Assembly: GCF_014621695.1 (NCBI RefSeq)
Contig: NZ_CP061281.1
Span: forward strand, 4,092,001-4,156,000
Length of the DNA: 64,000 bases
Direction: 5' to 3'
Origin: Streptomyces xanthii
GTDB taxonomy: Bacteria > Actinomycetota > Actinomycetes > Streptomycetales > Streptomycetaceae
A program made the position numbers and the translations under genes. Below the pieces are notes generated by a model that was not told the origin of the DNA, did not search any database, and saw nothing but the letters and a program-made list of their open reading frames with translations. The first letter of the stretch is position 1. The number at the start of each line of letters is the position of its first letter. Shown one piece after another: positions 33,686-44,712 of the stretch.

Positions 33686-33697
33686 GCCCGGAACCTA
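33686..33697 (-). promoter_or_regulatory. Probable leaderless promoter of the PPOX gene
   Basis: Minus strand TAGGTT, 6 bases, then ATG at 33685; no ribosome site. Confidence 0.45.
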
Positions 33698-33720
33698 TCC
33701 CGGGACACCCCCTGCCTTAC

Positions 33721-33741
33721 CTTGAGCGGAATAGACTCAAC
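33721..33741. promoter_or_regulatory. HAIR operator (HspR site) upstream of clpB
   Basis: CTTGAGC-N7-ACTCAAC, 12 of 14 arm bases matching the HAIR consensus, 76-96 bp before clpB. TTGAGC inside it may double as a -35 box, with TACGCT at 33748 as a -10 candidate. Confidence 0.85.
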
Positions 33742-33816
33742 TTTGTGTACGCTGAATAAGTCAGAGTTGTCGTAGGAGGACCCCGGACGGGGTCGGACGT
33801 GGAGGAGAACGAGTAC

Positions 33817-36414
<2,598 letters not shown>

Positions 36415-36461
36415 GGCCGGCCGATCGTCTGCCGGGTCGCGGTCGATTGCCGGCCGCGGCC

Positions 36462-36612
36462 CCGGTGGGGGCTGGTCGCGCAGTTCCCCGCGCCCCTATG
36501 GAGATGCGCACTTCGTGCGCCATCTCCATAGGGGCGTCGGCGCATCGGGGAAATGCGACCCGAAGGGTCTGCATTTCAGGGGCGCGGGGAACTGCGCGAG
36601 AAGCCCCACCGG
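36462..36612. repeat. Dispersed composite inverted-repeat element, copy 2
   Basis: Left arm GGTGGGGGCTGGTCGCGCAG and its inverted right arm ending in AAGCCCCACC enclose a perfect hairpin around TATGGAGATG...CATCTCCATA and a GCATTTC block shared with copies 1, 3 and 5. It fills the clpB-YbjN gap (36415-36716) and may terminate clpB. Confidence 0.8.
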
Positions 36613-36716
36613 CCGGCACGCCGGGAGCGAACAGATGGCGGCAGACGGGGGGCCGGGCTTGCCCCCGGGGGCCCCCTCTGAGAGAGGATGAGTTGTATCC
36701 ATACGAAGGGACAGAC

Positions 36717-37253
36717 ATGAGCATCGACCCGTCCTCGATTCCGAACTTCGGGGCGCAGCCCGATCCCCAGGGGGCGGGACCGTCGGGCCCCGTCATCCCC
36801 GACCAGGACCTGGTCAAGCAGCTGCTCGACCAGATGGAGCTCAAGTACGTCCTCGACGAAGAGGGCGACCTCGCCGCTCCGTGGGAGGAGTTCCGCACCT
36901 ACTTCATGTTCCGCGGCGAGGGCGACCAGCAGGTCTTCTCGGTGCGGACGTTCTACGACCGCCCGCACGGCATCGAGTCCAAGCCGCAGCTCCTGGAGTC
37001 CATCGACGACTGGAACCGCCGGACGCTGTGGCCGAAGGTCTACAGCCACACCCACGACGACGGCCAGGTCCGCCTCATCGGCGAGGCCCAGATGCTGATC
37101 GGCACCGGTGTCTCCCTGGAGCACTTCGTGTCGTCGACCGTCAGCTGGGTCCGCGCCGCGATCGAGTTCGACCGCTGGCTCGTGGAGCAGCTCGGCCTGG
37201 AGGCCGAGGTCGACTCCGCCGAGGACGAGAAGCCCGAGGACGACTCGGAGTAG
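36717..37253 (+). CDS. YbjN domain-containing protein (type III secretion chaperone-like fold)
   Basis: 178 residues from ATG 36717 with GAAGGGA 6 bases upstream. After a Pro/Gly-rich stretch, the YbjN fold covers residues about 35-155 (VKQLLDQMELKYVLDEEGDL, FRTYFMFRGEGDQQVFSVR, LLESIDDWNRRTLWPKVYSH). The acidic tail ends in EDEKPEDDSE. YbjN proteins are small cytosolic proteins linked to stress and envelope phenotypes in other bacteria, with no defined reaction. Convergent with the mannosyltransferase gene, 10 bp apart. Confidence 0.85.
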   Translation: MSIDPSSIPNFGAQPDPQGAGPSGPVIPDQDLVKQLLDQMELKYVLDEEGDLAAPWEEFRTYFMFRGEGDQQVFSVRTFYDRPHGIESKPQLLESIDDWNRRTLWPKVYSHTHDDGQVRLIGEAQMLIGTGVSLEHFVSSTVSWVRAAIEFDRWLVEQLGLEAEVDSAEDEKPEDDSE

Positions 37254-37262
37254 GACCGAGGC

Positions 37263-38477
37263 CTACAGCGGGGTGTGCGCGTAGACGACGAGATACGCCC
37301 CGTACGCCGTCGAGAACCCGGCCAGCGCGCCAAGGACCGTCAGGGCCTGCGCGGGCCGGGTTCTCCATGTCCGGGCCAGCGCGGCCGCGAGGGGCAGCAG
37401 CAGCGGGAACGCGGGCAGCAGGAAGCGCGGCTTGGACTCGAAGAAGCCGGAGCCGCCCACCGCGACGAGCAGCAGGACCCCGCTGTACACGAGCAGCGGC
37501 AGCGGGGCGCGGTCCAGGAGCAGGAGCGCGTAGAGCAGGACGGCGGCCGCGACGATCAGCAGGCTCATCGTCCTGGGCACGGCGAACCGGTCCCCGTGCA
37601 GCAGCAGCTCCTTCACCGTGCGGGCCGCGCCCGCCCCGAGGTCGAAGGACGAGCCCCAGCGCCGCTGCACGGTGAAGTAGCCGCCGAGCGGATCACCGGT
37701 GCGCACCCCGACCCACAGCACGTACGCGCACCAGCCCATCGGCGCGAGCAGCGCGCCCGTCCACAGCCTGGGGACGACGCGGCCGCGCCGGCGGAGGACT
37801 TCGAGCAGGGCCGCGGCGACGACGGCGGCGGCGACCGCGCAGCCGTTGGGGCGGGCGAGGCCTGCGAGGGCGGCGAGGGAGCCGGCCCACAGCCAGTTCC
37901 CGTTCAGGACGGCGTACAGCGCCCAGGCGGCGAGCGCGGTGAGCAGCGGTTCCGTGTAGCCGAGCGACAGCACGACCGCGTGCGGCAGCAGGCCCCAGAG
38001 GACGACGGCCAGGGACGCGGTGACCGGGCCGTACAGGCGGGCGGCGACGCGGTGGATACCGAGGGCGGCGGCGAGCGCGGCGGCCCAGGCTACGAGGAGG
38101 CCGCAGGCGCCGCCGGACAGGAACGGCAGCAGGGTGCGCAGGGCGCGGATCAGGGCGGGGTAGAGCGGGAAAAACGCAAGGTCGCTCTGGACGATGTCGG
38201 GTCCGAAGCGCAGGGTGCGGGCGCCGTAGCCGTGCGCGGCGATCCCCAGGTACCAGAGCGAGTCCCAGGTGCGGCCGAGCACGGCGAGCGGCCGCTGCCC
38301 GCCGAGCCAGGCCGCGAGGGCGAGGGCCGCGGCCCCGGTGAGCCGGGCCGCGGCGAAGAGGCCGAGCGCGGTCAGGGCGGAGGAGGGGCGCCTCGGGGGA
38401 CGGATCCGGCGCGGCACGGGGACGGCCGCCGCCCCCTCCCGCTCCCCGGCCACCTGCGCGAACTGCTGCTGGGTCAC
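37263..38477 (-). CDS. Polytopic mannosyltransferase-like membrane protein (PIG-V/GT-C type)
   Basis: 404 residues with ten or more hydrophobic segments. GT-C hallmarks are the first-loop WDSLWYLGIAAHGYG near residue 72 (catalytic Asp in WD) and FFPLYPALIRALRTL near 103, as in GPI-mannosyltransferase PIG-V relatives. SLGYTEPLLTALAAWAL and GLARPNGCAVAAAV are also typical. It probably moves mannose or another hexose from polyprenyl-phosphate sugar onto an outer-surface acceptor. The start is ATG 38477; the tandem-repeat tract lies directly upstream and may influence its expression. Confidence 0.8.
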   Translation of the reverse strand: MTQQQFAQVAGEREGAAAVPVPRRIRPPRRPSSALTALGLFAAARLTGAAALALAAWLGGQRPLAVLGRTWDSLWYLGIAAHGYGARTLRFGPDIVQSDLAFFPLYPALIRALRTLLPFLSGGACGLLVAWAAALAAALGIHRVAARLYGPVTASLAVVLWGLLPHAVVLSLGYTEPLLTALAAWALYAVLNGNWLWAGSLAALAGLARPNGCAVAAAVVAAALLEVLRRRGRVVPRLWTGALLAPMGWCAYVLWVGVRTGDPLGGYFTVQRRWGSSFDLGAGAARTVKELLLHGDRFAVPRTMSLLIVAAAVLLYALLLLDRAPLPLLVYSGVLLLVAVGGSGFFESKPRFLLPAFPLLLPLAAALARTWRTRPAQALTVLGALAGFSTAYGAYLVVYAHTPL

Positions 38478-38600
38478 ACCACCGCACCCTGGGCGGCGCG
38501 CGCGCCCCGCGCCACCCGAACGCCTCCGCCCGGACCCAGCTCGTCCCGGATCGGGTGGGCCGCGCGGGTGACCCGGCGCGGCGGCGTGACAACCCTCCCG

Positions 38601-39176
38601 GGCGGGCTCTCTCGGGCGGGCTCTCTCGGACGGGCCTTCTCGGACGGGTTCTTCCGGGCGGGCTCTCTCGGAGGGGTTCTTCCGGAGGGGCCCTCTCGGG
38701 CGGGCCTTCTCGGAGGGGTTCTTCCGGCCGGGCTCTCTCGGACGGTCTCTTCCGGAGGGGCCCTCTCGGGCGGGCCTTCTCGGAGGGGTTCTTCCGGCCG
38801 GGCCCTCTCGGACGGTCTCTTCCGGAGGGGCCCTCTCTGACGGACCCTCCCGGACGGGTTCTTCCGGGCGGGCTCTCTCGGGCGGGCCTTCTCGGAGGGG
38901 TTCTTCCGGCCGGGCCCTCTCGGACGGGCTCTTCCGGAGGGGCCCTCCCGGACGGGCCCTCTCTGACGGACCCTCCCGGACGGGCTTTTCCGGGCGGGCT
39001 CTCTCGGACGGTCCCTCTCTGACGGGCCTTCTCGGGCGGGTTCTTCCGGAGGGGCCCCTCCAGCCGGGCTCTTCCGGACCGGCCTTCTCGGGCGGGATCC
39101 TCCAGCCGGGTCCCTCTCGGGCGGGATCCTCCAGCCGGGCTCCTCCCGGACGGGCTCGTCCAGCCGGGCTCTTCTG
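38601..39176. repeat. 14-bp tandem repeat tract, 41 units
   Basis: The whole 576 bp divides into 41 units, 39 of 14 bp and two of 15 bp, of the form G-R/C-S-GGG followed by a pyrimidine-rich half (typical units GGCGGGCTCTCTCG, GAGGGGTTCTTCCG, GACGGTCTCTTCCG). Units 7-11 recur as units 12-16 with one difference, so a 70-bp higher-order duplication exists. It occupies the gap between the aminotransferase and mannosyltransferase genes (both minus strand). Because 14 is not a multiple of three, long open frames crossing it are artefacts. Confidence 0.9.
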
Positions 39177-39177
39177 G

Positions 39178-40350
39178 CTACGCCTTGAGGCGGGTCACCG
39201 CGTCGCTCAGCACCTCGTCGCGCTTGCAGAAGGCGAAGCGGACGAAGGGGGCGCCGGCCGTGCGGTCGTCGTAGAAGACCGCGTTCGGGATGGCGACGAC
39301 GCCGCAGCGCTCGGGCAGGGCGCGGCAGAACGCGAAACCGTCGTCGAAGCCCAGGGGACGGATGTCGGTGGTGATGAAGTAGGTGCCCTGGGGGCGGAAG
39401 ACCGTGAAGCCCGCGTCCGTGAGACCGGCCGCGAGCAGGTCCCGCTTGGCGGTCATCGAGGCGCGGAACTCCTCGAAGTAGGAGTCGGGCAGCGCCAGCG
39501 CCTCGGCGACCGCGTACTGGAAGGGGCCCGCCGAGACGTACGTGAGGAACTGCTTGGCCGAGCGGACCGCGGCGACCAGCTCCGGCGCGGCGGTCACCCA
39601 GCCGACCTTCCAGCCCGTGAACGAGAACGTCTTGCCGCTCGACCCGATCGTCACGGTCCGCCCGCGCATCCCGGGCAGCGTGGCGAGCGGCACGTGCTCG
39701 GCGTCGTCGTAGGTCAGGTGCTCGTACACCTCGTCCGTGACGACGAGCAGGTCCCGCTCCACGGCGAGCTCGGCGACGGCGGTCAGCTCGGCGCGGGTCA
39801 GGACGGTGCCGGTCGGGTTGTGCGGGGTGTTGATCAGCAGGAGCCGGGTGCGGGGCGTGATCGCGTCGCGCAGCTCGTCCAGGTCGAGGCGGAACGATCC
39901 CTCGTGCGGGCGCAGGGTCACCGGGACCCGGGTGCCGCCCGCGAGAGCGATGCTCGCCGCGTACGAGTCGTAGTACGGCTCCAGGGCGACGACCTCGTCG
40001 CCGGGCTCGACCAGGGCGAGCAGCGAGGCCGCGATGGCCTCCGTCGCGCCGGCGGTGACGAGCACCTCGGTGTCGGGGTCGAACTCCAGGCCGTAGCGGC
40101 GCCGCTGATGGTCCGCGATCGCGGTGCGCAGTTCGGGGACGCCGGGGCCCGGCGGGTACTGGTTGCCCCGGCCGTCGCGCAGCGCCCGCACCGCGGCCTC
40201 CCGGACCTGCTCGGGCCCGTCGGTGTCGGGGAAGCCCTGCCCGAGGTTGATGGCGCCGGTGCGCACGGCCAGCGCGGACATCTCCGCGAAGATCGTGGTC
40301 CCGAACTCGGCGAGACGGCGGTTCAGCAGAGGGCGCGCGCTGGAGGTCAT
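39178..40350 (-). CDS. Class I/II aminotransferase (DapC / kynurenine-aminotransferase-like)
   Basis: 390 residues from ATG 40350, with GGAGG 9 bases upstream; an ATG three codons earlier at 40359 overlaps that site. PLP-dependent fold type I: INLGQGFPDTDGP at the N-terminus, VTAGATEAIAASLLALV, the NTPHNPTGTV loop, and the PLP lysine in SSGKTFSFTGWKVGW (residue about 235). It resembles enzymes annotated as N-succinyl-diaminopimelate, methionine or kynurenine-oxoglutarate aminotransferases. The amino donor is undecided. It sits 8.7 kb from the kyn genes, so a kynurenine role is only a possibility. Confidence 0.85.
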   Translation of the reverse strand: MTSSARPLLNRRLAEFGTTIFAEMSALAVRTGAINLGQGFPDTDGPEQVREAAVRALRDGRGNQYPPGPGVPELRTAIADHQRRRYGLEFDPDTEVLVTAGATEAIAASLLALVEPGDEVVALEPYYDSYAASIALAGGTRVPVTLRPHEGSFRLDLDELRDAITPRTRLLLINTPHNPTGTVLTRAELTAVAELAVERDLLVVTDEVYEHLTYDDAEHVPLATLPGMRGRTVTIGSSGKTFSFTGWKVGWVTAAPELVAAVRSAKQFLTYVSAGPFQYAVAEALALPDSYFEEFRASMTAKRDLLAAGLTDAGFTVFRPQGTYFITTDIRPLGFDDGFAFCRALPERCGVVAIPNAVFYDDRTAGAPFVRFAFCKRDEVLSDAVTRLKA

Positions 40351-40499
40351 GCGGGCCATCCTCCGCCGAACCTCTGGACTTCCTCAACTCTGCTTTGGCT
40401 TCGATCCGGTGCGGGAATCCCCACTCCACGCCGGTAGCGGCGGCCCTCGGGGATCACGGGGATTCCGAGGGGTTCGGGGGAACGGAAGGAGGACCGGTG

Positions 40500-40832
40500 A
40501 TGGAAGCAGTCGTCATCGTGGTCTTCGTCGCGGTGGTCGTCGCCATCGTGATCGGTACGGCTCGTGCGGGCGGCAGCAAGCCGCAGCGCACGTCTTTGAA
40601 GAAGAGCGGCGCCCGCGGCTCACGGCGCGGCGGCAGCAACAGCAACAGCAACAGCTGGTGGGCGGGCGGCGGGAACTCGTCGGTGGGGAGCTCCTGCTCC
40701 TCCTCGTCCTCCGGTTCGTCCGGACACCACGGCCACTCGTGCGGCAGCTCCTCCTCCTGCGGGAGCAGCGGTTCCTCCTGCGGGGGCGGCTCGTCGTGCG
40801 GCGGCGGGGGCGGGTGCGGCGGCGGCAGCTGA
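40500..40832 (+). CDS. Single-helix membrane protein with Ser/Gly/Cys/His-rich tail (110 aa)
   Basis: Start ATG 40500 or the GTG just before it at 40497; GGAGG lies 5-8 bases upstream. Residues 1-18 form one membrane helix (MEAVVIVVFVAVVVAIVIG). The remaining 90 residues are low-complexity: an RGGSNSNSNSWWAGGGN part, then alternating Ser and Gly with HHGH and seven cysteines spaced by four to eight residues. The tail resembles metal-binding or disulfide-rich low-complexity peptides. It does not match a family I know. It is divergent from the aminotransferase gene. Confidence 0.65.
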   Translation: MEAVVIVVFVAVVVAIVIGTARAGGSKPQRTSLKKSGARGSRRGGSNSNSNSWWAGGGNSSVGSSCSSSSSGSSGHHGHSCGSSSSCGSSGSSCGGGSSCGGGGGCGGGS

Positions 40833-41206
40833 CGCCGGCCCGGGAGGTGCGGCTCACGCGGGGACCACTGACACGGGGCAGTGGTGTCCGGGTGGGCCGC
40901 ACGCGCGTACGGGCGCACATCTGGACCAGTGACGACTCGGACATCCGTCCGGTCACGTACCCGCAGGTGGTGCGCCGGGCGCGAAAGGTCGCACGGAAAG
41001 TTGAACAGTTGAGCTGCACGGCGCCCGAGGGGATGGAAACCCTCCGAAAGTTGGGTAAAAACGCTGTGAGGTCGGGGCCGCCCATGATTCCCTTTAAGCG
41101 TCAACTCAGCCCTCGTACTACGTACTCATCGCGTTCGCGTGGGCACGAGCCGGTCCCTTTGACGTAGCCGGCCCCATCTCCCTTTGCGTGCTAGCGGAGC
41201 CGACCC
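40833..41206. other. 374-bp gene-free stretch
   Basis: No supportable ORF. It contains a small hairpin GAGGG-N8-CCCTC at 41027-41044 followed by an A-rich run (GGGTAAAAACG) and an AT-richer patch at 41080-41130 that probably holds the promoter of the DUF2617 gene. A small RNA at 40990-41070 is conceivable but not supported further. Confidence 0.3.
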
Positions 41207-41731
41207 ATGCTCACGACCCTGAACACCGCCTACTCCGACACCAGTGCGGCCGACCTGGCCTGGACACTCGGACGCGAGCCCCTTCCCGCGCTCGCCACAC
41301 TCGACATCGAACTCGCGGGCGCGAAGATGCAGTTGCGTCTTCTCGGCGCCTCTCACCAGGTGCTCCTCGAGGAGGAGAGCGGCGCCTGCTCGGAGACCGT
41401 CGCCTGTATGCCCGGCAGCAGCACCCCGCTCCCGCTCGGCGTCGCCAAGCGGGTGGGCGACTGGGAGTACGAATTCGCCGCCCGGGTCGAACATCTGACG
41501 GAAGGGCAGTTCGCGGGGCGCGCCCAGGAGCTGCTCGCCCTCGTCGCCGATCATCCGAACGGGCTCGCGGGCGTCTTCCCGGGCAGCCCGCACGCCTTCA
41601 CGGCGATGCTCGCCCACCGCCACGAGGGCCAGGTGCACTGGCGCACCTGGCACGCCTACCCGCAGGACGGCCAACTCGTCGCCACCCGCAGCCGGGTCGG
41701 CGTCCGCGTCCCGGTCGGCGCGATGGCCTAG
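41207..41731 (+). CDS. DUF2617 family protein
   Basis: 174 residues from ATG 41207 (weak GCGGAG ribosome site). The whole length fits the actinobacterial DUF2617 family, with LDIELAGAKMQLRLLGASHQV, WEYEFAARVEHL, FPGSPHAFTAM and HWRTWHAYPQ. The fold and function of this family are unknown; it is common and nearly always a single copy in Streptomyces. It lies 90 bp upstream of the spermidine-synthase-like gene, which appears to have its own leaderless promoter, so co-transcription is not required. Confidence 0.85.
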   Translation: MLTTLNTAYSDTSAADLAWTLGREPLPALATLDIELAGAKMQLRLLGASHQVLLEEESGACSETVACMPGSSTPLPLGVAKRVGDWEYEFAARVEHLTEGQFAGRAQELLALVADHPNGLAGVFPGSPHAFTAMLAHRHEGQVHWRTWHAYPQDGQLVATRSRVGVRVPVGAMA

Positions 41732-41808
41732 GTCCCGTCCGGTGCGGGGTATGCGTCCCGGGCCCTGTTCCACACGTGTGGGTGACAGGGTGCGGTCATG
41801 TGGTGACG

Positions 41809-41822
41809 TAGCGTTCCAGGAG
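41809..41822 (+). promoter_or_regulatory. Probable leaderless promoter
   Basis: TAGCGT, 7 bases, then the GTG at 41822; no ribosome site. Confidence 0.45.
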
Positions 41823-43336
41823 TGATCGAACCGCACGCGCCCGCCCCGCCCGGGGGCGCCGGGACACCCCGGCCCCTGGGCGCGCCGGAGCGTGCCCGCG
41901 CCCCGCTGCCGGTGAGGCCCGGCACGGGCCGGTTCCTGGTCCTCGTCGGCGTCTTCGTGTGCGCGGCCTGCGGACTCGTCTACGAGCTGGAACTGGTGGC
42001 GCTCGCCTCCTACTTGATGGGCGACTCGGTCACCCAGGCCTCCGTCGTGCTGTCCGTCATGGTCTTCGCCATGGGCATCGGCTCCCTCGCCGCCAAACGG
42101 CTGCGCTTCCGGGCGGCCGCCGGCTTCGGCATGGTCGAGGCCGTGCTCGCGCTCGTCGGCGGGTGCAGCGCGATGGCCCTGTACGCGGTCTTCGCCTGGA
42201 CCGGCGACTGGGGCGGGGCCTGGCGCGACGGACCCCGCTTCCTGCTCGTCGGGTTCTCCCTCGCGATCGGCGTGCTCATCGGTGCCGAGGTGCCGCTGCT
42301 CATGGTCCTCATCCAGCGGATCCGCAGACAGGACCCCGGCGGCGCCGTCGCCGACCTGTTCGCCGCCGACTACGTGGGCGCGCTCGTGGGCGGACTCGCC
42401 TTCCCGTTCCTGCTTTTGCCGATGCTCGGCCAGCTCACCGGCGCCCTGCTCACCGGGGTGGTCAACGCGGTGGCGGGCGGCGCCCTCGTCCTCGGCCTGT
42501 TCCGCCGCGACCTGAGCCCGCGCGGCCGCTGGCTCCTCCTCGCGGCCAACGCGACGGTCCTCGCCGTCCTGGCCTTCGCCTGGCTCCAGGTCGACGCGTT
42601 CGAACGGGCGGCGCGGGAAGCGCTGTTCGGGGCGCCCGTGCGGGTCGCCGAGCAGAGCGCGGAGCAGGAGATCGTCCTCACCGGAGACCCCGGCCGGCCG
42701 CCCGGTCTCTACCTCGACGGCCGGCTCCGGGCGGGCGGACCCGACGCCCGGCGCCGCGCCACCCGGCTCGTACGGCCCGCGCTCGGGGGCGGGCCGCACG
42801 AGCGGGTCCTCGTGCTCGGCGGCGGGGACGGCGTGACCGTGCGGGAGGTGCTCCGCGCGGGCGGCGACGGGGTGCGCCGGGTGGACGTCGTCGACACGGA
42901 CCCCGCCGTGGTGCGGCTGGCCCGGAGCGACCCGGGGCTCGTCGCGCTCAACGGGCGGGCGTTCTCCGATCCCCGGGTGCGGGTGGTCACAGGGGACGTC
43001 TTCGCGCGCGTACGGGGCGCGGCCGCGCGGGGCGAGCGGTACGACCTCGTCATCTCCGACCTGCCGGATCCGGCGCTCTCGGTGGACAGCGCGAAGCTGT
43101 ACTCCGAGGAGTTCTACGGGCTGGTGGAGCGGGTGCTCGGGGACGAGGGGCGGGTGGTGGTCCGCGGCGGGGCGACGGTCGCCTCGACCCTGCGGGGGGC
43201 CGGCTTCCAGGTCGTGGGGTACGGGCCCGGCTATGCCGTCGGGGGCGAGGGGGCGGTGCCGCGGCTGTGGGGCGTGCGGGTGGCCGAGGTCGACCTGGGT
43301 CGGGCTCCGTCGACGCTGGTGCATCCGCGTTATTGA
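41822..43336 (+). CDS. Membrane-bound spermidine-synthase-like protein
   Basis: 504 residues from GTG 41822. After a Pro/Ala-rich tail, six to seven membrane helices span residues about 40-255 ([58 protein letters not shown]). The C-terminal 230 residues form a Rossmann-like aminopropyltransferase domain with [41 protein letters not shown] and [13 protein letters not shown]. Soluble homologues make spermidine from putrescine and decarboxylated SAM; the membrane-fused type is widespread in actinobacteria and its substrate is uncertain. A cluster of dispersed repeats follows the gene. Confidence 0.88.
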   Translation: MIEPHAPAPPGGAGTPRPLGAPERARAPLPVRPGTGRFLVLVGVFVCAACGLVYELELVALASYLMGDSVTQASVVLSVMVFAMGIGSLAAKRLRFRAAAGFGMVEAVLALVGGCSAMALYAVFAWTGDWGGAWRDGPRFLLVGFSLAIGVLIGAEVPLLMVLIQRIRRQDPGGAVADLFAADYVGALVGGLAFPFLLLPMLGQLTGALLTGVVNAVAGGALVLGLFRRDLSPRGRWLLLAANATVLAVLAFAWLQVDAFERAAREALFGAPVRVAEQSAEQEIVLTGDPGRPPGLYLDGRLRAGGPDARRRATRLVRPALGGGPHERVLVLGGGDGVTVREVLRAGGDGVRRVDVVDTDPAVVRLARSDPGLVALNGRAFSDPRVRVVTGDVFARVRGAAARGERYDLVISDLPDPALSVDSAKLYSEEFYGLVERVLGDEGRVVVRGGATVASTLRGAGFQVVGYGPGYAVGGEGAVPRLWGVRVAEVDLGRAPSTLVHPRY

Positions 43337-43383
43337 CGCCTATGGCCCAGCGGCCCGAGTCCGTCTCGCGGCAGCCCCTCCGT

Positions 43384-43748
43384 CGTGGCTGGCCGCGCCC
43401 CGCGACGGAGTCGCTGATAGACACAGCCCCGCGCCCCTGAAGGCGCACTGCGTGCGCCCCAGGGGCCCCGGTGGTCGCGCCCTGCGGCGAGGTCGCTGAT
43501 CGGGGACGGCCTCGCGCTCTTGAAGGCGCACTTCGTGCGCTCCAGGGGCCAGGCTGGTCGCGCCCCGCGACGGAGCCGCTGATCGGGTACGGCCCCGCGC
43601 CCCTGAGGGCATGTGGCTTCGCCGCGCCTTCCCCTGAAGGCGCACTGCGTGCGCTGTCTCGTCGGGGGCTGAGGCATCGGGGAAATGCGACCCGAAGGGT
43701 CTGCATTTCAGGGGCGCGGGGAACTGCGCGACCAGCCCCCACCGGCCC
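43384..43748. repeat. Dispersed composite inverted-repeat element, cluster 3 (three tandem copies)
   Basis: Three partial units in a row, each with GGTCGCGCC(CT)GCGACGGAG..GCTGAT, ACAGCCCCGCGCCCCTGA and GGCGCACT(G/T)CGTGCGC, ending in the canonical block CTGCATTTCAGGGGCGCGGG followed by GAACTGCGCGACCAGCCCCCACC. The third unit carries an extra insertion around GGGCATGTGGCTTCGCCGCG. This is the whole 43337-43825 gap and contains no gene that I can support. Confidence 0.8.
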
Positions 43749-43811
43749 GCGGACCCGTACGAAACAGAGGGCGCCCCGGCGAAGAGGGAGACACGTTCCC
43801 GACGGCGTCGC

Positions 43812-43826
43812 TAGGCTCGGGCGGCA
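43812..43826 (+). promoter_or_regulatory. Probable leaderless promoter
   Basis: TAGGCT, 8 bases, then the ATG at 43826; no ribosome site. Confidence 0.5.
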
Positions 43827-44674
43827 TGGAGCATGAGGTGTTCGTTCCGGTACCGGCGGAGTCCCTGAGGGCGGTGCTCTGCGACCCCCTCCGCGTGGCC
43901 CGGGCCCTGCCCGGGTTCCAGCGTGACGCCTCCGGCGACGGTGGCCGGCTCAAGGTGCGCATCGGCGGGACCGCCATCACGTACCGCGGCAGCGTCCAGG
44001 TCACCGAGACCCCGGACGGCTCGTTCACGCTGACCGGCGACGGCACGGAGGCCCGCGGCACGGGCGCCGTCGCCTTCGAGCTGACGGCCCGGGTCGCCGC
44101 GTCGGACGGCGGCTCCCGCGTCACGTTCACCGGCACCGGTACCGGCGACGGCCGCGTGGCCGAGCTGGACGAGGACGCCGTGACCTCCGCCGCCCAGCGC
44201 CTGCTCGGCCGCTTCGCGGAGAACCTCGGCACGGAGAGCCAGGACCTGGGCGCGGATGAGCCGGAGGACGAGCTCGCCGACGATGCCGATGACATCGACG
44301 ACGCCGAAGGCATCGAGGGCGCCGGCGGTGCAGAGGGGCCGGAGGGCGCGGCCGGGCCGGAGGCGCTGTCCGTGTTCGACACCGAGGTGCCGCCCTCCTC
44401 GCTCGGCCCCGAGACCGACTTCCAGGGCGACTACGAGGGCGAATTCGAGAACGGCGAGCTCCCGGCTGAGCCCGCGGCCGCGCACGCCCGCCGCACGATG
44501 ATCGGCCGCAGCGCCGAGGAGGTCGACCACGCCCCGCCGCGCGGCCGCTACGCCCCGGTCCCCGGCCCGGAGGGCGCCGCCGCGAGCGCCACCCTGCGCT
44601 GGGCGGCCCCCGCCGCCGCCCTCGTCGTCGCCTCCGTGATCGTCGTGGGCCGCGCCCTGCGCCGACGCCGCTGA
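43826..44674 (+). CDS. CoxG-like SRPBCC protein with acidic linker and C-terminal membrane anchor
   Basis: 282 residues from ATG 43826. Residues 1-145 are an SRPBCC/CoxG (carbon-monoxide dehydrogenase subunit G type) domain: HEVFVPVPAESLRAVLCDPLRVARALPGF, then GTAITYRGSVQVTETP, EARGTGAVAFELTARV and DEDAVTSAAQRLLGRFAENL. A long acidic linker (EPEDELADDADDIDDAEG) follows, and a single helix near the C-terminus (AAPAAALVVASVIVVGRALRRRR) anchors the protein. CoxG domains bind lipids or quinones and help place partner enzymes at the membrane. No CO dehydrogenase genes are nearby. Confidence 0.82.
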   Translation: MEHEVFVPVPAESLRAVLCDPLRVARALPGFQRDASGDGGRLKVRIGGTAITYRGSVQVTETPDGSFTLTGDGTEARGTGAVAFELTARVAASDGGSRVTFTGTGTGDGRVAELDEDAVTSAAQRLLGRFAENLGTESQDLGADEPEDELADDADDIDDAEGIEGAGGAEGPEGAAGPEALSVFDTEVPPSSLGPETDFQGDYEGEFENGELPAEPAAAHARRTMIGRSAEEVDHAPPRGRYAPVPGPEGAAASATLRWAAPAAALVVASVIVVGRALRRRR

Positions 44675-44697
44675 CGGTGCGCCGCCCCGACACCGCC

Positions 44698-44712
44698 TAG
44701 GCTCAAGGCTCG
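44698..44712 (+). promoter_or_regulatory. Probable leaderless promoter of the aldose epimerase gene
   Basis: TAGGCT, 8 bases, then GTG at 44712. It mirrors the arrangement at 43812, including the same TAGGCT box. Confidence 0.5.

Noticed and set aside
38555..39022. A plus-strand 155-aa Gly/Ser/Leu-rich repeat protein across the 14-bp array
   Set aside because: The period is not a multiple of three, no ribosome site is present, and repetition at the protein level (GLSRTGLLGRVLP types) follows automatically from the DNA repeat.
38474..40429. A 651-codon minus-strand protein crossing the tandem repeats
   Set aside because: It is out of frame with the aminotransferase, and its N-terminal half is Arg/Pro-rich shadow sequence; the tandem repeat simply lacks stops in this frame.
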